Shown here in pieces: positions 25,360 to 34,037 of a stretch of DNA of 64,000 bases (positions are counted from its first letter, which is position 1; each line of letters starts with the position of its first letter). Both the position numbers and the translations under genes were made by a program. This stretch comes from Actinokineospora xionganensis (lineage in GTDB: Bacteria; Actinomycetota; Actinomycetes; Mycobacteriales; Pseudonocardiaceae): NCBI RefSeq assembly GCF_014323725.1, contig NZ_JABVED010000003.1:310001-374000 (forward strand), in the 5' to 3' direction. Below the pieces are notes generated by a model, which ran no database searches, was not told the DNA's origin, and saw nothing but the letters and a program-made list of their open reading frames with translations.

Positions 25360-25809
25360 TCAGGCTGGGATGTACGGCACGAGGTACGCCACCCACACCA
25401 CCACGAAGACACATGTCCCAGCCGCGAGCGCGGCGATCCGGCGCCGCCGCCGTCCCTGGCGGCGGAACCACAGCTCGTGTGCGCCGAACGCCACGAACGC
25501 CGCGAAGCCTGCCACGAACACGACCGTCGCCGGTGGGCTCTTGCCCCAACCCCATGCCGCCGCGAAACTCACGATCGCGAACAGGCCCAGTGCGATGACT
25601 GTCGGGATCGCCTCCGCGAGCAACTCCGCGATGAACCGGACGATCGCCCTCGGAATGGCGAGCACCGCCATCCCCGCCACTGCGAGATGCCGCAGAACCG
25701 CGGCTCCGAATCGTCTGGGCCAGGTGCGCCACGTTCGGTCGGATTCCAGTCGGATGTCGCGGAGGGCGCGCTGCGCTCGTCGAGCGCCGCGGGTCCGTTC
25801 GTCGGACAT
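25360..25809 (-). CDS. Small integral membrane protein coupled to ispF
   Basis: A 149-residue protein: a basic cytoplasmic N-terminus (~45 residues), then about three or four hydrophobic segments (around residues 40-60, 65-85, 90-110 and 125-145) with an RRQGRRRRRI loop. Its ATG shares one base with the ispF stop (TGATG), so it is translated with the MEP-pathway genes. No family is recognised; a general membrane role is all that can be said. Confidence 0.75.
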   Translation of the reverse strand: MSDERTRGARRAQRALRDIRLESDRTWRTWPRRFGAAVLRHLAVAGMAVLAIPRAIVRFIAELLAEAIPTVIALGLFAIVSFAAAWGWGKSPPATVVFVAGFAAFVAFGAHELWFRRQGRRRRRIAALAAGTCVFVVVWVAYLVPYIPA

Positions 25810-26273
25810 CAGGCTTGTGTGATCAGCGCCGTGGCGACGGCGGCGATGCCCTCGCCGCGGCCGGTGAGGCCCAAGCCGTCCGTCGTCGTGCCCGACACCG
25901 AGACCGGGCCGCCCACCGCGACCGACAACGTCTCCTGCGCCTCCGCGCGCCGGGTGCCGATCTTGGGGGCGTTCCCGATCACCTGCACCGCCGCGTTCTC
26001 CACCCGCCAGCCGGACTCGTCCAGCAGCCGCCGGACCTCGGCGAGCAAGGTGATTCCCGAGGCGCCCGCCCAACGCGGGTCGCCGGTGCCGAAGACGGCG
26101 CCCAGGTCGCCCATGCCCGCGGCCGACAGCAGGGCGTCGCAGAGGGCGTGGGCGGCGACGTCGCCGTCCGAGTGGCCCTCGCAGCCGTCGACGCCATCCC
26201 ACAGCAGCCCCGCGACCCAGCAGGGGCGGCCGGCTTCGATCGGGTGGACGTCGGTGCCGATACCGACTCTCAC
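25809..26273 (-). CDS. ispF: 2-C-methyl-D-erythritol 2,4-cyclodiphosphate synthase
   Basis: A 154-residue MEP-pathway enzyme that forms the cyclic diphosphate intermediate on the way to isoprenoids. The zinc-site DVHP is near residue 8, [18 protein letters not shown] follows, and [17 protein letters not shown] closes the family signature. The usual KAT(T/S)xE segment reads SGTTTDGLG as is common in actinobacteria. The start is GTG 26273 in a 4-nt overlap with the ispD stop, so ispD and ispF are coupled; the wider open frame is shadow. Confidence 0.95.
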   Translation of the reverse strand: MRVGIGTDVHPIEAGRPCWVAGLLWDGVDGCEGHSDGDVAAHALCDALLSAAGMGDLGAVFGTGDPRWAGASGITLLAEVRRLLDESGWRVENAAVQVIGNAPKIGTRRAEAQETLSVAVGGPVSVSGTTTDGLGLTGRGEGIAAVATALITQA

Positions 26274-26956
26274 TTGCCCTCCTGGGCGGCCAATACGGCC
26301 TCGGCGATCGCGAGGTCGAACGGGGTTGTGACTTTCATCGCATAAGGGTGTCCGGGCACCGTGGTGACCGCGATCCCGAGCTTCTCGACCAGCCCGGCGT
26401 CGTCGGTGGCGGAGTCGGCCAGCGCGTAGGCCTCGGCCAACGTCGCCGCGTCGAAACCCTGTGGGGTCTGCACGACCCGCAGGCAGGCGCGGTCGGGGGT
26501 GGTGAGGACGGTGCCCTCGGCGTCGACCTGTTTGACCGTGTCGGCCATCGGCAGCACCGGGATCACCGCCCGGGCGCCCGCCTCGACGGCGGCGACCACG
26601 GCCTGAATGACTGACGTGGGGGTGAAGGCTCGCGCCGCGTCGTGGACCAGCACGACGCGTGTGTCGGGGATCACCTGTAGCGCGTGTCTCAGCGCCAGCC
26701 CGACCGACGCCGTGCGGTCGGCGCCACCGGCCACGACCATCGCGGGCAGCCCCGCGGCCTTGAGCAGGGCGGTGGTCGCGGCGAGGTCGGCGGGAGGGGC
26801 CGCGACGACGACATGCCGCACGCAACCCGCGTCAAGCAGGCCGCGCACGGCATGTGCGAGGAGAGCTGTCCCTCGGACCGGGACGAACGCCTTCGGCATA
26901 CCGAAGCCGAGCCGCTCGCCACGTCCGGCGGCGGGCACGAGCGCCACAGTGCTCAT
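26270..26956 (-). CDS. ispD: 2-C-methyl-D-erythritol 4-phosphate cytidylyltransferase
   Basis: A 228-residue nucleotidyltransferase that joins CMP to MEP. The CTP loop [20 protein letters not shown], the central [10 protein letters not shown] and the late [13 protein letters not shown] are all present. The start at 26956 ([13 protein letters not shown]) is favoured by GGAG seven bases upstream and because the family begins right at this loop; the frame has 13 further codons upstream. It follows carD by 89 nt, the same order as Rv3583c-Rv3582c-Rv3581c in M. tuberculosis. Confidence 0.95.
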   Translation of the reverse strand: MSTVALVPAAGRGERLGFGMPKAFVPVRGTALLAHAVRGLLDAGCVRHVVVAAPPADLAATTALLKAAGLPAMVVAGGADRTASVGLALRHALQVIPDTRVVLVHDAARAFTPTSVIQAVVAAVEAGARAVIPVLPMADTVKQVDAEGTVLTTPDRACLRVVQTPQGFDAATLAEAYALADSATDDAGLVEKLGIAVTTVPGHPYAMKVTTPFDLAIAEAVLAAQEGK

Positions 26957-27045
26957 GCCCGGCTCCGGACGGCGATCCCAGGGGATGTCATGCACATCTC
27001 AATCGGGCCAGGTCTCCGCCGAGCTGCCCGGTCGGGACGTGCAAA

Positions 27046-27537
27046 TCAGACTGTTGCGGTTGACAGGACCTCGTCGAGAAGGACCTCAGCCTTGTCTTCG
27101 TCGGTGCCTTCGGCCAGCGCCAACTCGCTGACCAGTATCTGACGAGCCTTGGCCAACATCCGCTTCTCACCTGCGGAAAGGCCTCGATCCTTCTCACGCC
27201 GCCAGAGGTCTCGCACCACTTCGGCAACCTTGTTCACATCGCCGGAGGCGAGCTTCTCAAGGTTGGCCTTGTACCGACGCGACCAGTTGGTCGGCTCTTC
27301 GGTGTGAGGCGCGCGCAGTACGTCGAAGACGCGATTGAGGCCCTCCTGGCCCACGACATCCCGCACGCCGACGATCTCGGCGTTGTCTGCGGGGACGCGA
27401 ACCGTGAGGTCACCCTGCGCGACTTTGAGGACGAGGTACTGCTTTTCCTCGCCCTTGATCACGCGGGTCTCGATCGCTTCGATGAGTGCGGCACCGTGGT
27501 GCGGGTAGACGACGGTCTCTCCGACCTTGAAAACCAT
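27046..27537 (-). CDS. carD: CarD RNA polymerase-binding regulator
   Basis: A 163-residue CarD protein. The N-terminal RNA polymerase-interaction domain begins [20 protein letters not shown], and the helical DNA-binding domain includes [19 protein letters not shown] and [18 protein letters not shown] with the Trp that contacts the open-complex edge. It stabilises open promoter complexes and is essential for rRNA transcription control in mycobacteria. The gene is visibly less GC-rich than its surroundings, as usual for carD. It diverges from the LpqE-like gene. Confidence 0.96.
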   Translation of the reverse strand: MVFKVGETVVYPHHGAALIEAIETRVIKGEEKQYLVLKVAQGDLTVRVPADNAEIVGVRDVVGQEGLNRVFDVLRAPHTEEPTNWSRRYKANLEKLASGDVNKVAEVVRDLWRREKDRGLSAGEKRMLAKARQILVSELALAEGTDEDKAEVLLDEVLSTATV

Positions 27538-27841
27538 GTGTCCTCTGCCCCTTTCGCTGTAGTCATCTTAACACGTGCTGCCTTGTCGACGAGAGGGGAG
27601 GCGTAACCGTCTCCGCAGGTCAGCGGCCAGATGATGGTGCGGGCGGGGGTTGACAAGTGCTCTCTTGCTGTACTCAGCCCCTATTTCCGAAGACGCTCGT
27701 ACTGTCGTGAATTGATCCACTGTGGACGTGATTGTGATCGCGCTTGATCCGTAGTGGCCGACCACACGCGTGCCCGATTCCTTGCGCGGGCTACGCTTCC
27801 GCTCGATAGGTGGAATGTCCGCAGCAGACGCAGGAGCTCTC
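27538..27841. promoter_or_regulatory. Divergent intergenic region, carD / LpqE-like gene
   Basis: These 304 nt hold no gene. For carD, the reverse strand has TAAGAT (forward bases 27565-27570) 27 nt before the start codon, a plausible -10 element without a good -35. On the forward strand, TTGACA at 27650-27655 is a textbook -35 hexamer, but the following TACTCA is only 15 nt away and fits poorly. Promoters are therefore suggested, not shown. Confidence 0.4.
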
Positions 27842-28534
27842 GTGAGTCGTGCACAGCAGAACTCGACCGGACGGCTGCGCTTGGCCACGGCCGCGTCGGG
27901 ACTCGCGCTGACCGCAGTTCTGGGTGCCGCCGGGTGCTCGGCAGGCCAGATCACGCAGACCGATTCCCAATTGCCGGCTGTCAGCGGCGCCACGGGCCAG
28001 GCAGGCCCGATCGCGCTGCGCGACGCCAGGCTGGCGTTCCCGCATGAGGGCTTCTACGCCGCGGGCGACGACGCCCCGCTGATCCTCAGCATCATCAACA
28101 CCGCCGCGGCCGACGACGAGCTGCTGGAGGTGAGCAGCCCGTTCGCCGGCGAGATCAAGCTCGAAGGCGACCAGGCTGTTCCCGGCACCGCCGCGCTGCA
28201 CGTCGGCAAGCCCGGCGAGGAGGCCAAGGCGAAGGGCGAGCCCTCCGGCACCGCCCACGCGACCACGACCCCGGCCGACCACAGCTCCGACCCGGCGCGC
28301 CCGTCGACCACGAGCGCCGCCCCGACGACGAGCGCCGCCCCGACGAGTGCGGCGGCGACGAGCGCCGCCAAGGCCGTGGGCAAGCTCCAGATCGTCCTCG
28401 TGGGCCTCAAGGAGAAGCTGCACCCCGGCAGGCTCATCCCGGTGACGTTCGTCTTCGCGAAGGCGGGGACGATCACCGTCGAGCTGCCGATCGGCCAGCC
28501 GACGGGCCCGCGCGGTGAGTCCGGGGACCACTGA
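27842..28534 (+). CDS. LpqE-like lipoprotein
   Basis: A 230-residue exported lipoprotein: a basic N-terminus, hydrophobic core and lipobox-like end LGAAGC, then a folded domain (IALRDARLAFPHEGFYAAGDDAPLIL), a Pro/Ser/Thr/Ala-rich stretch of about 60 residues, and a final beta-rich part (LQIVLVGLKEKLHPGRLIPVTFVFAKAG). This is the copper-chaperone-like fold seen in LpqE-type proteins, although no Met/His copper site is obvious. CAGGAG six bases before GTG 27842 sets the start rather than upstream ATG codons. It precedes radA by 36 nt, as lpqE does in M. tuberculosis. Confidence 0.82.
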   Translation: MSRAQQNSTGRLRLATAASGLALTAVLGAAGCSAGQITQTDSQLPAVSGATGQAGPIALRDARLAFPHEGFYAAGDDAPLILSIINTAAADDELLEVSSPFAGEIKLEGDQAVPGTAALHVGKPGEEAKAKGEPSGTAHATTTPADHSSDPARPSTTSAAPTTSAAPTSAAATSAAKAVGKLQIVLVGLKEKLHPGRLIPVTFVFAKAGTITVELPIGQPTGPRGESGDH

Positions 28535-28570
28535 CCCGGTTTTGTCGGCGCGCGGCGCTAGCGTGACCGC

Positions 28571-29941
28571 GTGGCCAAACCCGCTAAGCCGAGTTACCGC
28601 TGTGCCGAGTGCGGGCACGGCGTCGCCAAGTGGCTCGGGCGCTGCCCGGAGTGCCAGGCGTGGGGAACGCTGTCGGAAGTCGGCGTCCCCCGCGCCGCGC
28701 TGACGAAGATCAGCGCGGGGCTCCCCAGCGTCCCGGCCAGGCCGATCGCCGAGGTCGATGTCGAGTCCGCGAAGGCGCGCAAGACCGGTGTGTCCGAACT
28801 CGACCGCGTCCTCGGCGGCGGCCTCGTGCCCGGTGCCGTGGTGCTGCTGGCGGGCGAGCCGGGCGTGGGCAAGTCGACTCTGTTGTTGGAGGTCGCCTAC
28901 CGCTGGGCCGCCCGCGACGGCGAGTACGGCCCGACCCTGTACGTCACGGGTGAGGAGTCGGCGGGCCAGGTGCGGTTGCGCGCCGAGCGCACCGGCAACG
29001 TCCACGCCTCGATGTTCCTGGCCGCCGAGAACGACATCTCGGCCCTGCTCGGGCACGTCGACGCGGTCAAGCCGGGGATGCTGGTCGTCGACTCGGTGCA
29101 GACCATGGCCTCCCCGGAGGTCGACGGCACGCCCGGCGGTGTCACCCAGGTCCGCGCGGTCACGGCGGCCCTGGTCTCGCTGGCCAAGGAACGCGGCCTC
29201 CCGGTCCTGCTGGTCGGCCACGTCACCAAGGACGGGTCCATCGCGGGCCCCCGCGTGCTCGAACACCTCGTGGATGTGGTCCTGCATTTCGAGGGCGACC
29301 GCCACTCCACCCTGCGCATGCTGCGCGGGATCAAGAACCGCTTCGGCCCGGCCGACGAGGTGGGCTGCTTCGAACTGGTCGACAGCGGCATCGTCGGCGT
29401 GACCGACCCGTCCGGCCTGTTCCTCAACAAGCGCGACGTCGGCGTCGCGGGCACCGCGGTCACCGTCGCCGTGGACGGCAAGCGCGCCCTCCCGGGCGAG
29501 TTGCAGGCCTTGGTGGCGAAGTCTCCGCTGGGCACCCCGCGCCGGGCGGTCAGCGGGTTGGACTCGGCCCGGGTGGCGATGGTGCTGGCCGTGCTTGAGC
29601 GCCGCGGCGGCATCAAACTCGGCGACTCCGACGTCTACACGGCGACGGTCGGCGGCATGAAGATCACCGAGCCCGCGGCCGACCTGGCCATCGCCCTGTC
29701 CGTCGCCACCGCGGCCCGTGATGTCGCGCTGCCCGCCGATCTGGTGGTGCTGGGCGAAGTCGGGCTGGCGGGCGAGGTACGGCGGGTCAGCGGCGTGCGC
29801 GCCCGGCTGGCCGAGGCGATGCGCCTGGGGTTCACCAAGGCGCTCATCCCCCCGGACTGCGGTGAGGTGCCCGACGGGATGCAGATCCGCATCGTGCCCG
29901 ACCTCGGCTCCGCGATGAACAACCTGTCAGTGCTGCGCTAG
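28571..29941 (+). CDS. radA: DNA repair protein RadA
   Basis: A 456-residue RadA/Sms. A C4 zinc finger uses Cys11, Cys14, Cys25 and Cys28, the RecA-like core has Walker A GEPGVGKST, the RadA-specific KNRFG motif appears as IKNRFGPADEVG, and the C-terminal Lon-protease-like domain (about 290-456) lacks a catalytic Ser as usual. It is a branch-migrating helicase in recombination. Start GTG 28571. In most actinobacteria disA follows directly; here radA is followed by a decayed gene on the other strand that overlaps its stop codon. Confidence 0.96.
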   Translation: MAKPAKPSYRCAECGHGVAKWLGRCPECQAWGTLSEVGVPRAALTKISAGLPSVPARPIAEVDVESAKARKTGVSELDRVLGGGLVPGAVVLLAGEPGVGKSTLLLEVAYRWAARDGEYGPTLYVTGEESAGQVRLRAERTGNVHASMFLAAENDISALLGHVDAVKPGMLVVDSVQTMASPEVDGTPGGVTQVRAVTAALVSLAKERGLPVLLVGHVTKDGSIAGPRVLEHLVDVVLHFEGDRHSTLRMLRGIKNRFGPADEVGCFELVDSGIVGVTDPSGLFLNKRDVGVAGTAVTVAVDGKRALPGELQALVAKSPLGTPRRAVSGLDSARVAMVLAVLERRGGIKLGDSDVYTATVGGMKITEPAADLAIALSVATAARDVALPADLVVLGEVGLAGEVRRVSGVRARLAEAMRLGFTKALIPPDCGEVPDGMQIRIVPDLGSAMNNLSVLR

Positions 29942-30352
29942 CTAGGGCAACGCGCCCATATTGGGACGACCGGCCTGATCGGCGTGATCGTCATGTCGTG
30001 GGATCGCTCGGAAGACTGCTTGGTGAGAGTGATCTGCCACCGCGCCTCCCGCAGGTTGCCGGTTTCCGCGTCGAAGTAGCAGTCGACCTCGCGCCCGTAC
30101 GTCACTCCTCTGATGATGGTCGCGGGGCGTGCCGTCTGCCAGCCGTTGATCGGTCCGCAGGTCGACCCTGGGCACATAGCCGAGCGTGGTGAGGCGCAGG
30201 TCGCGCTCCGGCTCGGTGATGAAGGCATCAGCCGGCTAGGGCGCCAGGAGTTCGTCCCGGGCCTGTTCGGGTGCGTCGTAGAGCTCGGTGAGCGCGACCG
30301 CTCCGCCCGGACCGGAGAGGTCTGGACGATCCCCCGAAGTCATGCTCGCCAT
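29938..30352 (-). pseudogene. Decayed gene of unknown function, in the position normally held by disA
   Basis: Three reading segments with good coding character join only if one stop and one frameshift are ignored. From ATG 30352 a 37-codon stretch ends LTELYDAPEQARDELLAP and meets TAG. The same frame continues sensibly (ADAFITEPERDLRLTTLGYV). Around base 30115-30125 the coding signal moves to the next frame, which reads RGVTYGREVDCYFDAETGNL to a stop at 29938. The third-position GC pattern follows the same path. The product is not recognised and shows no DisA motif. It could be a single gene with two lesions, or chance. Confidence 0.5.
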
Positions 30353-30395
30353 CGTCACAGCGGTACTTGCCCGCAGGCGGCGCGAGCGTTCCGGC

Positions 30396-30575
30396 TCAGA
30401 TGGCCAACGGCAGCAGGGCGGCGAGACCGAGGACGAAGAGAACGAACACCGCGACCATCACCAGCCAGAGCAGCATCGAGCGCGCCGACCTTGGCTGCCG
30501 AACCGGTGTCTGCTGCCACCCGCCCTGGTTCGGCGGTGTACCCCAGTGGCCGTGTCCTTCGTCGCGTCTCCCCAT
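30396..30575 (-). CDS. Small membrane protein, 59 residues
   Basis: A short reverse-strand frame from ATG 30575 to TGA 30396. The first 34 residues are polar (MGRRDEGHGHWGTPPNQGGW, then basic RQPRSARS), and the rest is one transmembrane helix (MLLWLVMVAVFVLFVLGLAA). The polar tail with Gln/Gly/Pro followed by a C-terminal helix is a frequent layout of tiny actinobacterial tail-anchored proteins. It ends 43 nt before the decayed gene and lies 9 nt beyond the HxlR stop on the same strand. Function unknown. Confidence 0.6.
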   Translation of the reverse strand: MGRRDEGHGHWGTPPNQGGWQQTPVRQPRSARSMLLWLVMVAVFVLFVLGLAALLPLAI

Positions 30576-30584
30576 GCCATGACC

Positions 30585-30989
30585 CTATGCGGTGGGCAGC
30601 CGCGTCCGCAGGCGTTCGGCGCGCGCCGCGATCAGGGCCGAACCCGTGCGGTAGAGCTCGACCAGCAGCGGCCGCAGCGCCAGGCCCGCCGCGGTGAGCC
30701 GATAGCTCGTGCGGGCGGGGAATCCGGCGAGCGTGTCCCGCACGACGAGCTCTTGGTCGACCAGCTCCGTGAGCCGCTCCGTCAGGACCTTCGCCGACAA
30801 CTCGGGCAGGGCTTCCCGCAGGTCGGAGAACGAGTGCGGGCCGCCCATGAGTTCGCGCAGCACCAGCGTCTTCCAGCGGCCGGAGATCGCGGCGAGGGCG
30901 ACCTCGACCGGGCACTCGGGTTCCGGCCTGCTGGTCCGGCCGCGGTCGTCGGGCACCAACTCGGCGTGGGTTTCCGTTTGGTGACCCAC
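30585..30989 (-). CDS. HxlR-family winged-helix regulator
   Basis: About 134 residues with the HxlR pattern: CPVEVALAAISGRWKTLVLRE with the family Cys, then PHSFSDLREALPELSAKVLTERLTELV as the DNA-reading winged helix and SYRLTAAGLALRPLL. No Met start is available; GTG 30989 is chosen, giving the usual ~28 residues before the Cys. The frame continues far upstream as a shadow of other genes. It diverges from a SnoaL-like gene across only 24 nt, so the two almost certainly share a control region, and the regulator probably acts on its neighbour. Confidence 0.85.
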   Translation of the reverse strand: MGHQTETHAELVPDDRGRTSRPEPECPVEVALAAISGRWKTLVLRELMGGPHSFSDLREALPELSAKVLTERLTELVDQELVVRDTLAGFPARTSYRLTAAGLALRPLLVELYRTGSALIAARAERLRTRLPTA

Positions 30990-31013
30990 GATCCGGCGGT
31001 CTTGGCTGGTGAC

Positions 31014-31412
31014 ATGAACGTTGAGCACGATTCCAGTGTCCCCCTGACCACCGACCCGGCGCGCCACCCGTTCGTCTTCGCCGAGTCCTTCAACAGCGGC
31101 AGCGGCGACGCCGTCGAGCGGGTCTACGAGCCCGACGCGGTGTTCGTCCAGCCGGACGGCAGCGCGGTCACCGGCGAGGACCGCGTCGCCGCGAACGGTG
31201 TGTTCCTGGCGATGGGGCGGCCGATCGAGGTGACGCCGCGCCAGGTGCACGTCGCCGGTGACCTCGCCCTGATGATCGTCGACTGGGAGTTGGGCGGCGA
31301 GGGACCCCGCGTCGCGGGCACGGCCACCGATGTGGCCCGGCGCGGTGTCGACGGGCGCTGGCGGTACGTGATCGACAACCCGTTCGGCCTGGCGAGCGGG
31401 CAGCCTCAGTAG
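31014..31412 (+). CDS. SnoaL-like / NTF2-fold protein
   Basis: A 132-residue small alpha+beta-barrel protein. The typical start ([30 protein letters not shown]) places a loss-of-product or dosage type NTF2 fold, with [14 protein letters not shown] and a late [11 protein letters not shown] strand. These proteins act as cyclases, isomerases or ligand carriers; the catalytic residues of SnoaL polyketide cyclases cannot be assigned. It is divergent from the HxlR regulator and overlaps the convergent spermidine-synthase-like gene by 7 nt. Confidence 0.8.
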   Translation: MNVEHDSSVPLTTDPARHPFVFAESFNSGSGDAVERVYEPDAVFVQPDGSAVTGEDRVAANGVFLAMGRPIEVTPRQVHVAGDLALMIVDWELGGEGPRVAGTATDVARRGVDGRWRYVIDNPFGLASGQPQ

Positions 31413-32944
31413 TTGGTCCACTCCTCCCGCGCGTAGCGCAGGATGATCGGGTCCATCAGCGTCGAGACGGCCAGGTCGCCGGGGTTTCGGCGGTCGGGCG
31501 GGAAGACCGTCGCGGCCGCCAAGGTGGCCGGGTCCAGGGATCGCAACGGCATCCCGGGCGGCAGGGCGAGAGCGGGGGCGGACCCGCGGGCGGCGAGGTG
31601 GAATCCCCACTCGCCGAACGCGGGGACCGACACCTCGTACGGCACGGTTTTGAGGCCCGCCGCCCGCAGGGTGTTCTCGACGCACCAGAAGGCGTTGGGA
31701 GCGAAGTAAGGGGAGCCGGACTGGACGACCATCCGGCCGCCGGGGGCCAGTGCGCGCTCGACTAGGCCGTAGAACTCCAGCGAGTAGAGCTTGGCTGTCG
31801 CGGTGGAGTCGGCGTCCGGCATGTCCACGATGATCACGTCGTACCGGTCGGCCGCACCGCGCAGCCAGGTGAAGGCGTCTTCGGTCCGCACGGCCACCCG
31901 CGGGTCGGCGAAAGCGTTGCGGTTCAACGAGGTCAGTCGCGGCTCGGTGCGCGCCAGGTCGACCATCGCCGGGTCCAGCTCGACCAGCGTGACCCGCTCG
32001 ACATCGGGGTGGCGCAGGACCTCGCGGAGCCCGAGACCGTCGCCGCCGCCGAGGACGAGCACCCGACTGTGCGGTCCGGACATCGCCGGGTGCACCATCG
32101 CCTCGTGGTAGCGGTACTCGTCGACGGAGCTGAACTGCAGGTCGCCGTTGAGGAACAGGCGCACGTCGCTGGTGCCCGCGAGCGTGACCGACTCGGTCAG
32201 CACGATCTCCTGGTACGGCGTGCGTTCCGCGTGCACGACCGGGTCGGCGTAGAGGGCCTGGCGGGCGGTGACCTCGAAGTCCTCCGCCATGACGTACGCG
32301 CCCGCCAGCACACCGCCGACCACGACGGCCGAACCGATGAGCACGGCTTTGGCCCTGCGGCCCAGTTCCGTGCCGAACACGGTCAGCACCAACCCGAGCC
32401 CGGCGACGGCGTTGACCATGCCGACCGCCAGCGCGCCCTCGATCTGGCCGAACAGCGGCAGCAGCACGAACGGGAACGCCAGCCCGCCGAGCAGCGCGCC
32501 CACGTAGTCCGCGGCGAACAGGTCGGCGACCGCGGAACCCGCCTCCTGGCGGCGGATCCGCTGCAGCATCTCCATCAGCAGCGGGATCTCCGCGCCGATG
32601 AGCGTGCCCAGGACGAGCGCCATCGCGATGAGCGCCGGGGTGTAGAGGCTGAGCCACGCGAACGCCGCGTACAGCAGTAGCACACTGAGCCCGCCGAGCA
32701 GCGCGAGCACCAGCTCCACCGCGGCGAACGCGGCAGCCGCCCGGCGCTGCAGCGGTTTCGCCAGCAGGGCGCCCATGCCCATGGCGAACACCATGAGCGA
32801 GACGACGATCGACGCCTGCCCGACGGTGTCGCCGATCAGGTAGCTGCCGAGCGCGACGAGGGCGAGTTCGTAGACGAGCCCGCACGCCGCGCACACGAAC
32901 ACGGTCGCCAGCAGCGCGATCCTGGCCGACCGGGTCCGGGTCAT
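31406..32944 (-). CDS. Membrane-bound spermidine synthase-like aminopropyltransferase
   Basis: A 512-residue protein: seven or so transmembrane helices in the first ~220 residues, then a soluble spermidine-synthase-like methyltransferase fold. The polyamine-synthase motifs are visible: [58 protein letters not shown] and [11 protein letters not shown]. Enzymes of the soluble family transfer aminopropyl groups to diamines; whether the membrane forms do the same is not certain. It is the last gene of a five-gene unit, with an ATGA overlap to the DUF350 gene. Confidence 0.88.
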   Translation of the reverse strand: MTRTRSARIALLATVFVCAACGLVYELALVALGSYLIGDTVGQASIVVSLMVFAMGMGALLAKPLQRRAAAAFAAVELVLALLGGLSVLLLYAAFAWLSLYTPALIAMALVLGTLIGAEIPLLMEMLQRIRRQEAGSAVADLFAADYVGALLGGLAFPFVLLPLFGQIEGALAVGMVNAVAGLGLVLTVFGTELGRRAKAVLIGSAVVVGGVLAGAYVMAEDFEVTARQALYADPVVHAERTPYQEIVLTESVTLAGTSDVRLFLNGDLQFSSVDEYRYHEAMVHPAMSGPHSRVLVLGGGDGLGLREVLRHPDVERVTLVELDPAMVDLARTEPRLTSLNRNAFADPRVAVRTEDAFTWLRGAADRYDVIIVDMPDADSTATAKLYSLEFYGLVERALAPGGRMVVQSGSPYFAPNAFWCVENTLRAAGLKTVPYEVSVPAFGEWGFHLAARGSAPALALPPGMPLRSLDPATLAAATVFPPDRRNPGDLAVSTLMDPIILRYAREEWTNY

Positions 32945-33363
32945 GAGATGGCGGCGGCGATGATCACGCTGACGACGAGGTGCGCGGTGGCCGACACCCA
33001 GACGCCTGGGTGCCCTTCCTCCGTGCAGATGACCTCACCGAGGCTGCCGGGGGTCACGGCGTCGATCACGACGAACGCCAGGCTCATCAGGGCCAGGCCG
33101 ATCAGGCCGTACACCGCGGTGTTCAGCAGGCCGACCGCCACGTTGTCGTCGCTGATCACGATGGCCGTGGTGAGGATGACGCCGATGCCGAGCAGGCCCG
33201 AGCACAGCAGCACCGAGGCGTTTCGGTTGCGCTCCACCCAGATCAGGTCGCGCAGCTTGCCGGGGGTGGCGACGTCGACGAGCACGAAGCCCAGCGTCAT
33301 CAGGATCAGACCGACAGCCCCGTAGGCCAGCGTGCCGAGCAGTCCGTTGAGCAGGTCGGACAC
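32941..33363 (-). CDS. DUF350 membrane protein
   Basis: A 140-residue protein with four transmembrane helices arranged as two similar halves: [20 protein letters not shown] in the first and [20 protein letters not shown] in the second, an internal duplication typical of DUF350 (YjfL family). The start is GTG 33363, five nt after the upstream stop. E. coli YjfL and relatives have no firm function. Constant association with membrane spermidine synthases and DUF4178/DUF4247 genes across actinobacteria suggests a shared complex (inference). Confidence 0.88.
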   Translation of the reverse strand: MSDLLNGLLGTLAYGAVGLILMTLGFVLVDVATPGKLRDLIWVERNRNASVLLCSGLLGIGVILTTAIVISDDNVAVGLLNTAVYGLIGLALMSLAFVVIDAVTPGSLGEVICTEEGHPGVWVSATAHLVVSVIIAAAIS

Positions 33364-33368
33364 GGTGA

Positions 33369-34037
33369 CTACCCTTCTTGACCGCGCTTGCGGCGCAGGA
33401 TGAATCCGATGACCAGTCCGATCAGGGCGAGGCCGCCGAAGATCGACAGTGAGATGATCGCGCCGCGGTGGGTGGCGGCGAAGTCCGAGCCCGGGCGTCC
33501 GATCGAAGTGGTGGGCGCGGCCGTCGCCTGTTCGGGCTCCAGGGGCTGGACTTTCCCCTTTTCCGCCAGCAGCAACGGAAGCGCGAGGGCGCCGTAGGCG
33601 GTCGCCGTGGTCGGCTCCTCCAGCAGCGCCTTCGTGTCCACGCCGACCAGGGACAGCTCCGACGAGGACAGGTACGGCAGGCCGGGCGAGGTCTTCACGG
33701 TCACCGAGGCGGAGTCGTCCGACTCGCTCGACGCCGACGTGTAGGTGATGGTGCTGATCAGCATGGCGTACTGCTCGCACGTGTCGGCGGACACGCCGAT
33801 GCCGCGGCTCGAACCCGACGTGACCGGCTTGCCGGAGCCGTTCTTCACGACCCAGCCGTAGCAGACACCGTGCGCCGCCTCGGCTTTCGCGAGTCGGGCG
33901 ACCAGGTCGTTCCCGTCGGTCTCCGACAGCGTCGGGATCGTGGTGTCGTTGTCGGTCGACGACCACCATCCGGCGTCGAGGCCGACCAGGAAAGCGACCA
34001 GCGCGATGACGGTGGTCCAGACGATGGCTTTCTTCAC
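33369..34037 (-). CDS. Unknown bitopic membrane protein of the DUF4178/DUF350 operon
   Basis: A 222-residue protein with a transmembrane helix right at the N-terminus (AIVWTTVIALVAFLVGLDAG), an extracytoplasmic domain with two Cys (HGVCYGW and ADTCEQY, likely disulfide-bonded) and a second helix near the C-terminus (IISLSIFGGLALIGLVIGFI) followed by a basic tail RRKRGQEG. The segment before the last helix is Pro/Thr-rich. The GTG start overlaps the DUF4247 stop by 4 nt. No family is recognised with certainty. Confidence 0.78.
   Translation of the reverse strand: MKKAIVWTTVIALVAFLVGLDAGWWSSTDNDTTIPTLSETDGNDLVARLAKAEAAHGVCYGWVVKNGSGKPVTSGSSRGIGVSADTCEQYAMLISTITYTSASSESDDSASVTVKTSPGLPYLSSSELSLVGVDTKALLEEPTTATAYGALALPLLLAEKGKVQPLEPEQATAAPTTSIGRPGSDFAATHRGAIISLSIFGGLALIGLVIGFILRRKRGQEG

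Noticed and set aside
27650-27676. TTGACA plus TACTCA as a definite promoter for the LpqE-like gene
   Set aside because: The -35 is perfect, but the 15-nt spacing and poor -10 make it only a suggestion. Kept in the intergenic note at low confidence.
30585-32894. 769-codon reverse frame spanning the HxlR gene and the spermidine-synthase gene
   Set aside because: Only its last 134 codons are coding (HxlR). The rest is the +1 shadow of the aminopropyltransferase and SnoaL-like genes.
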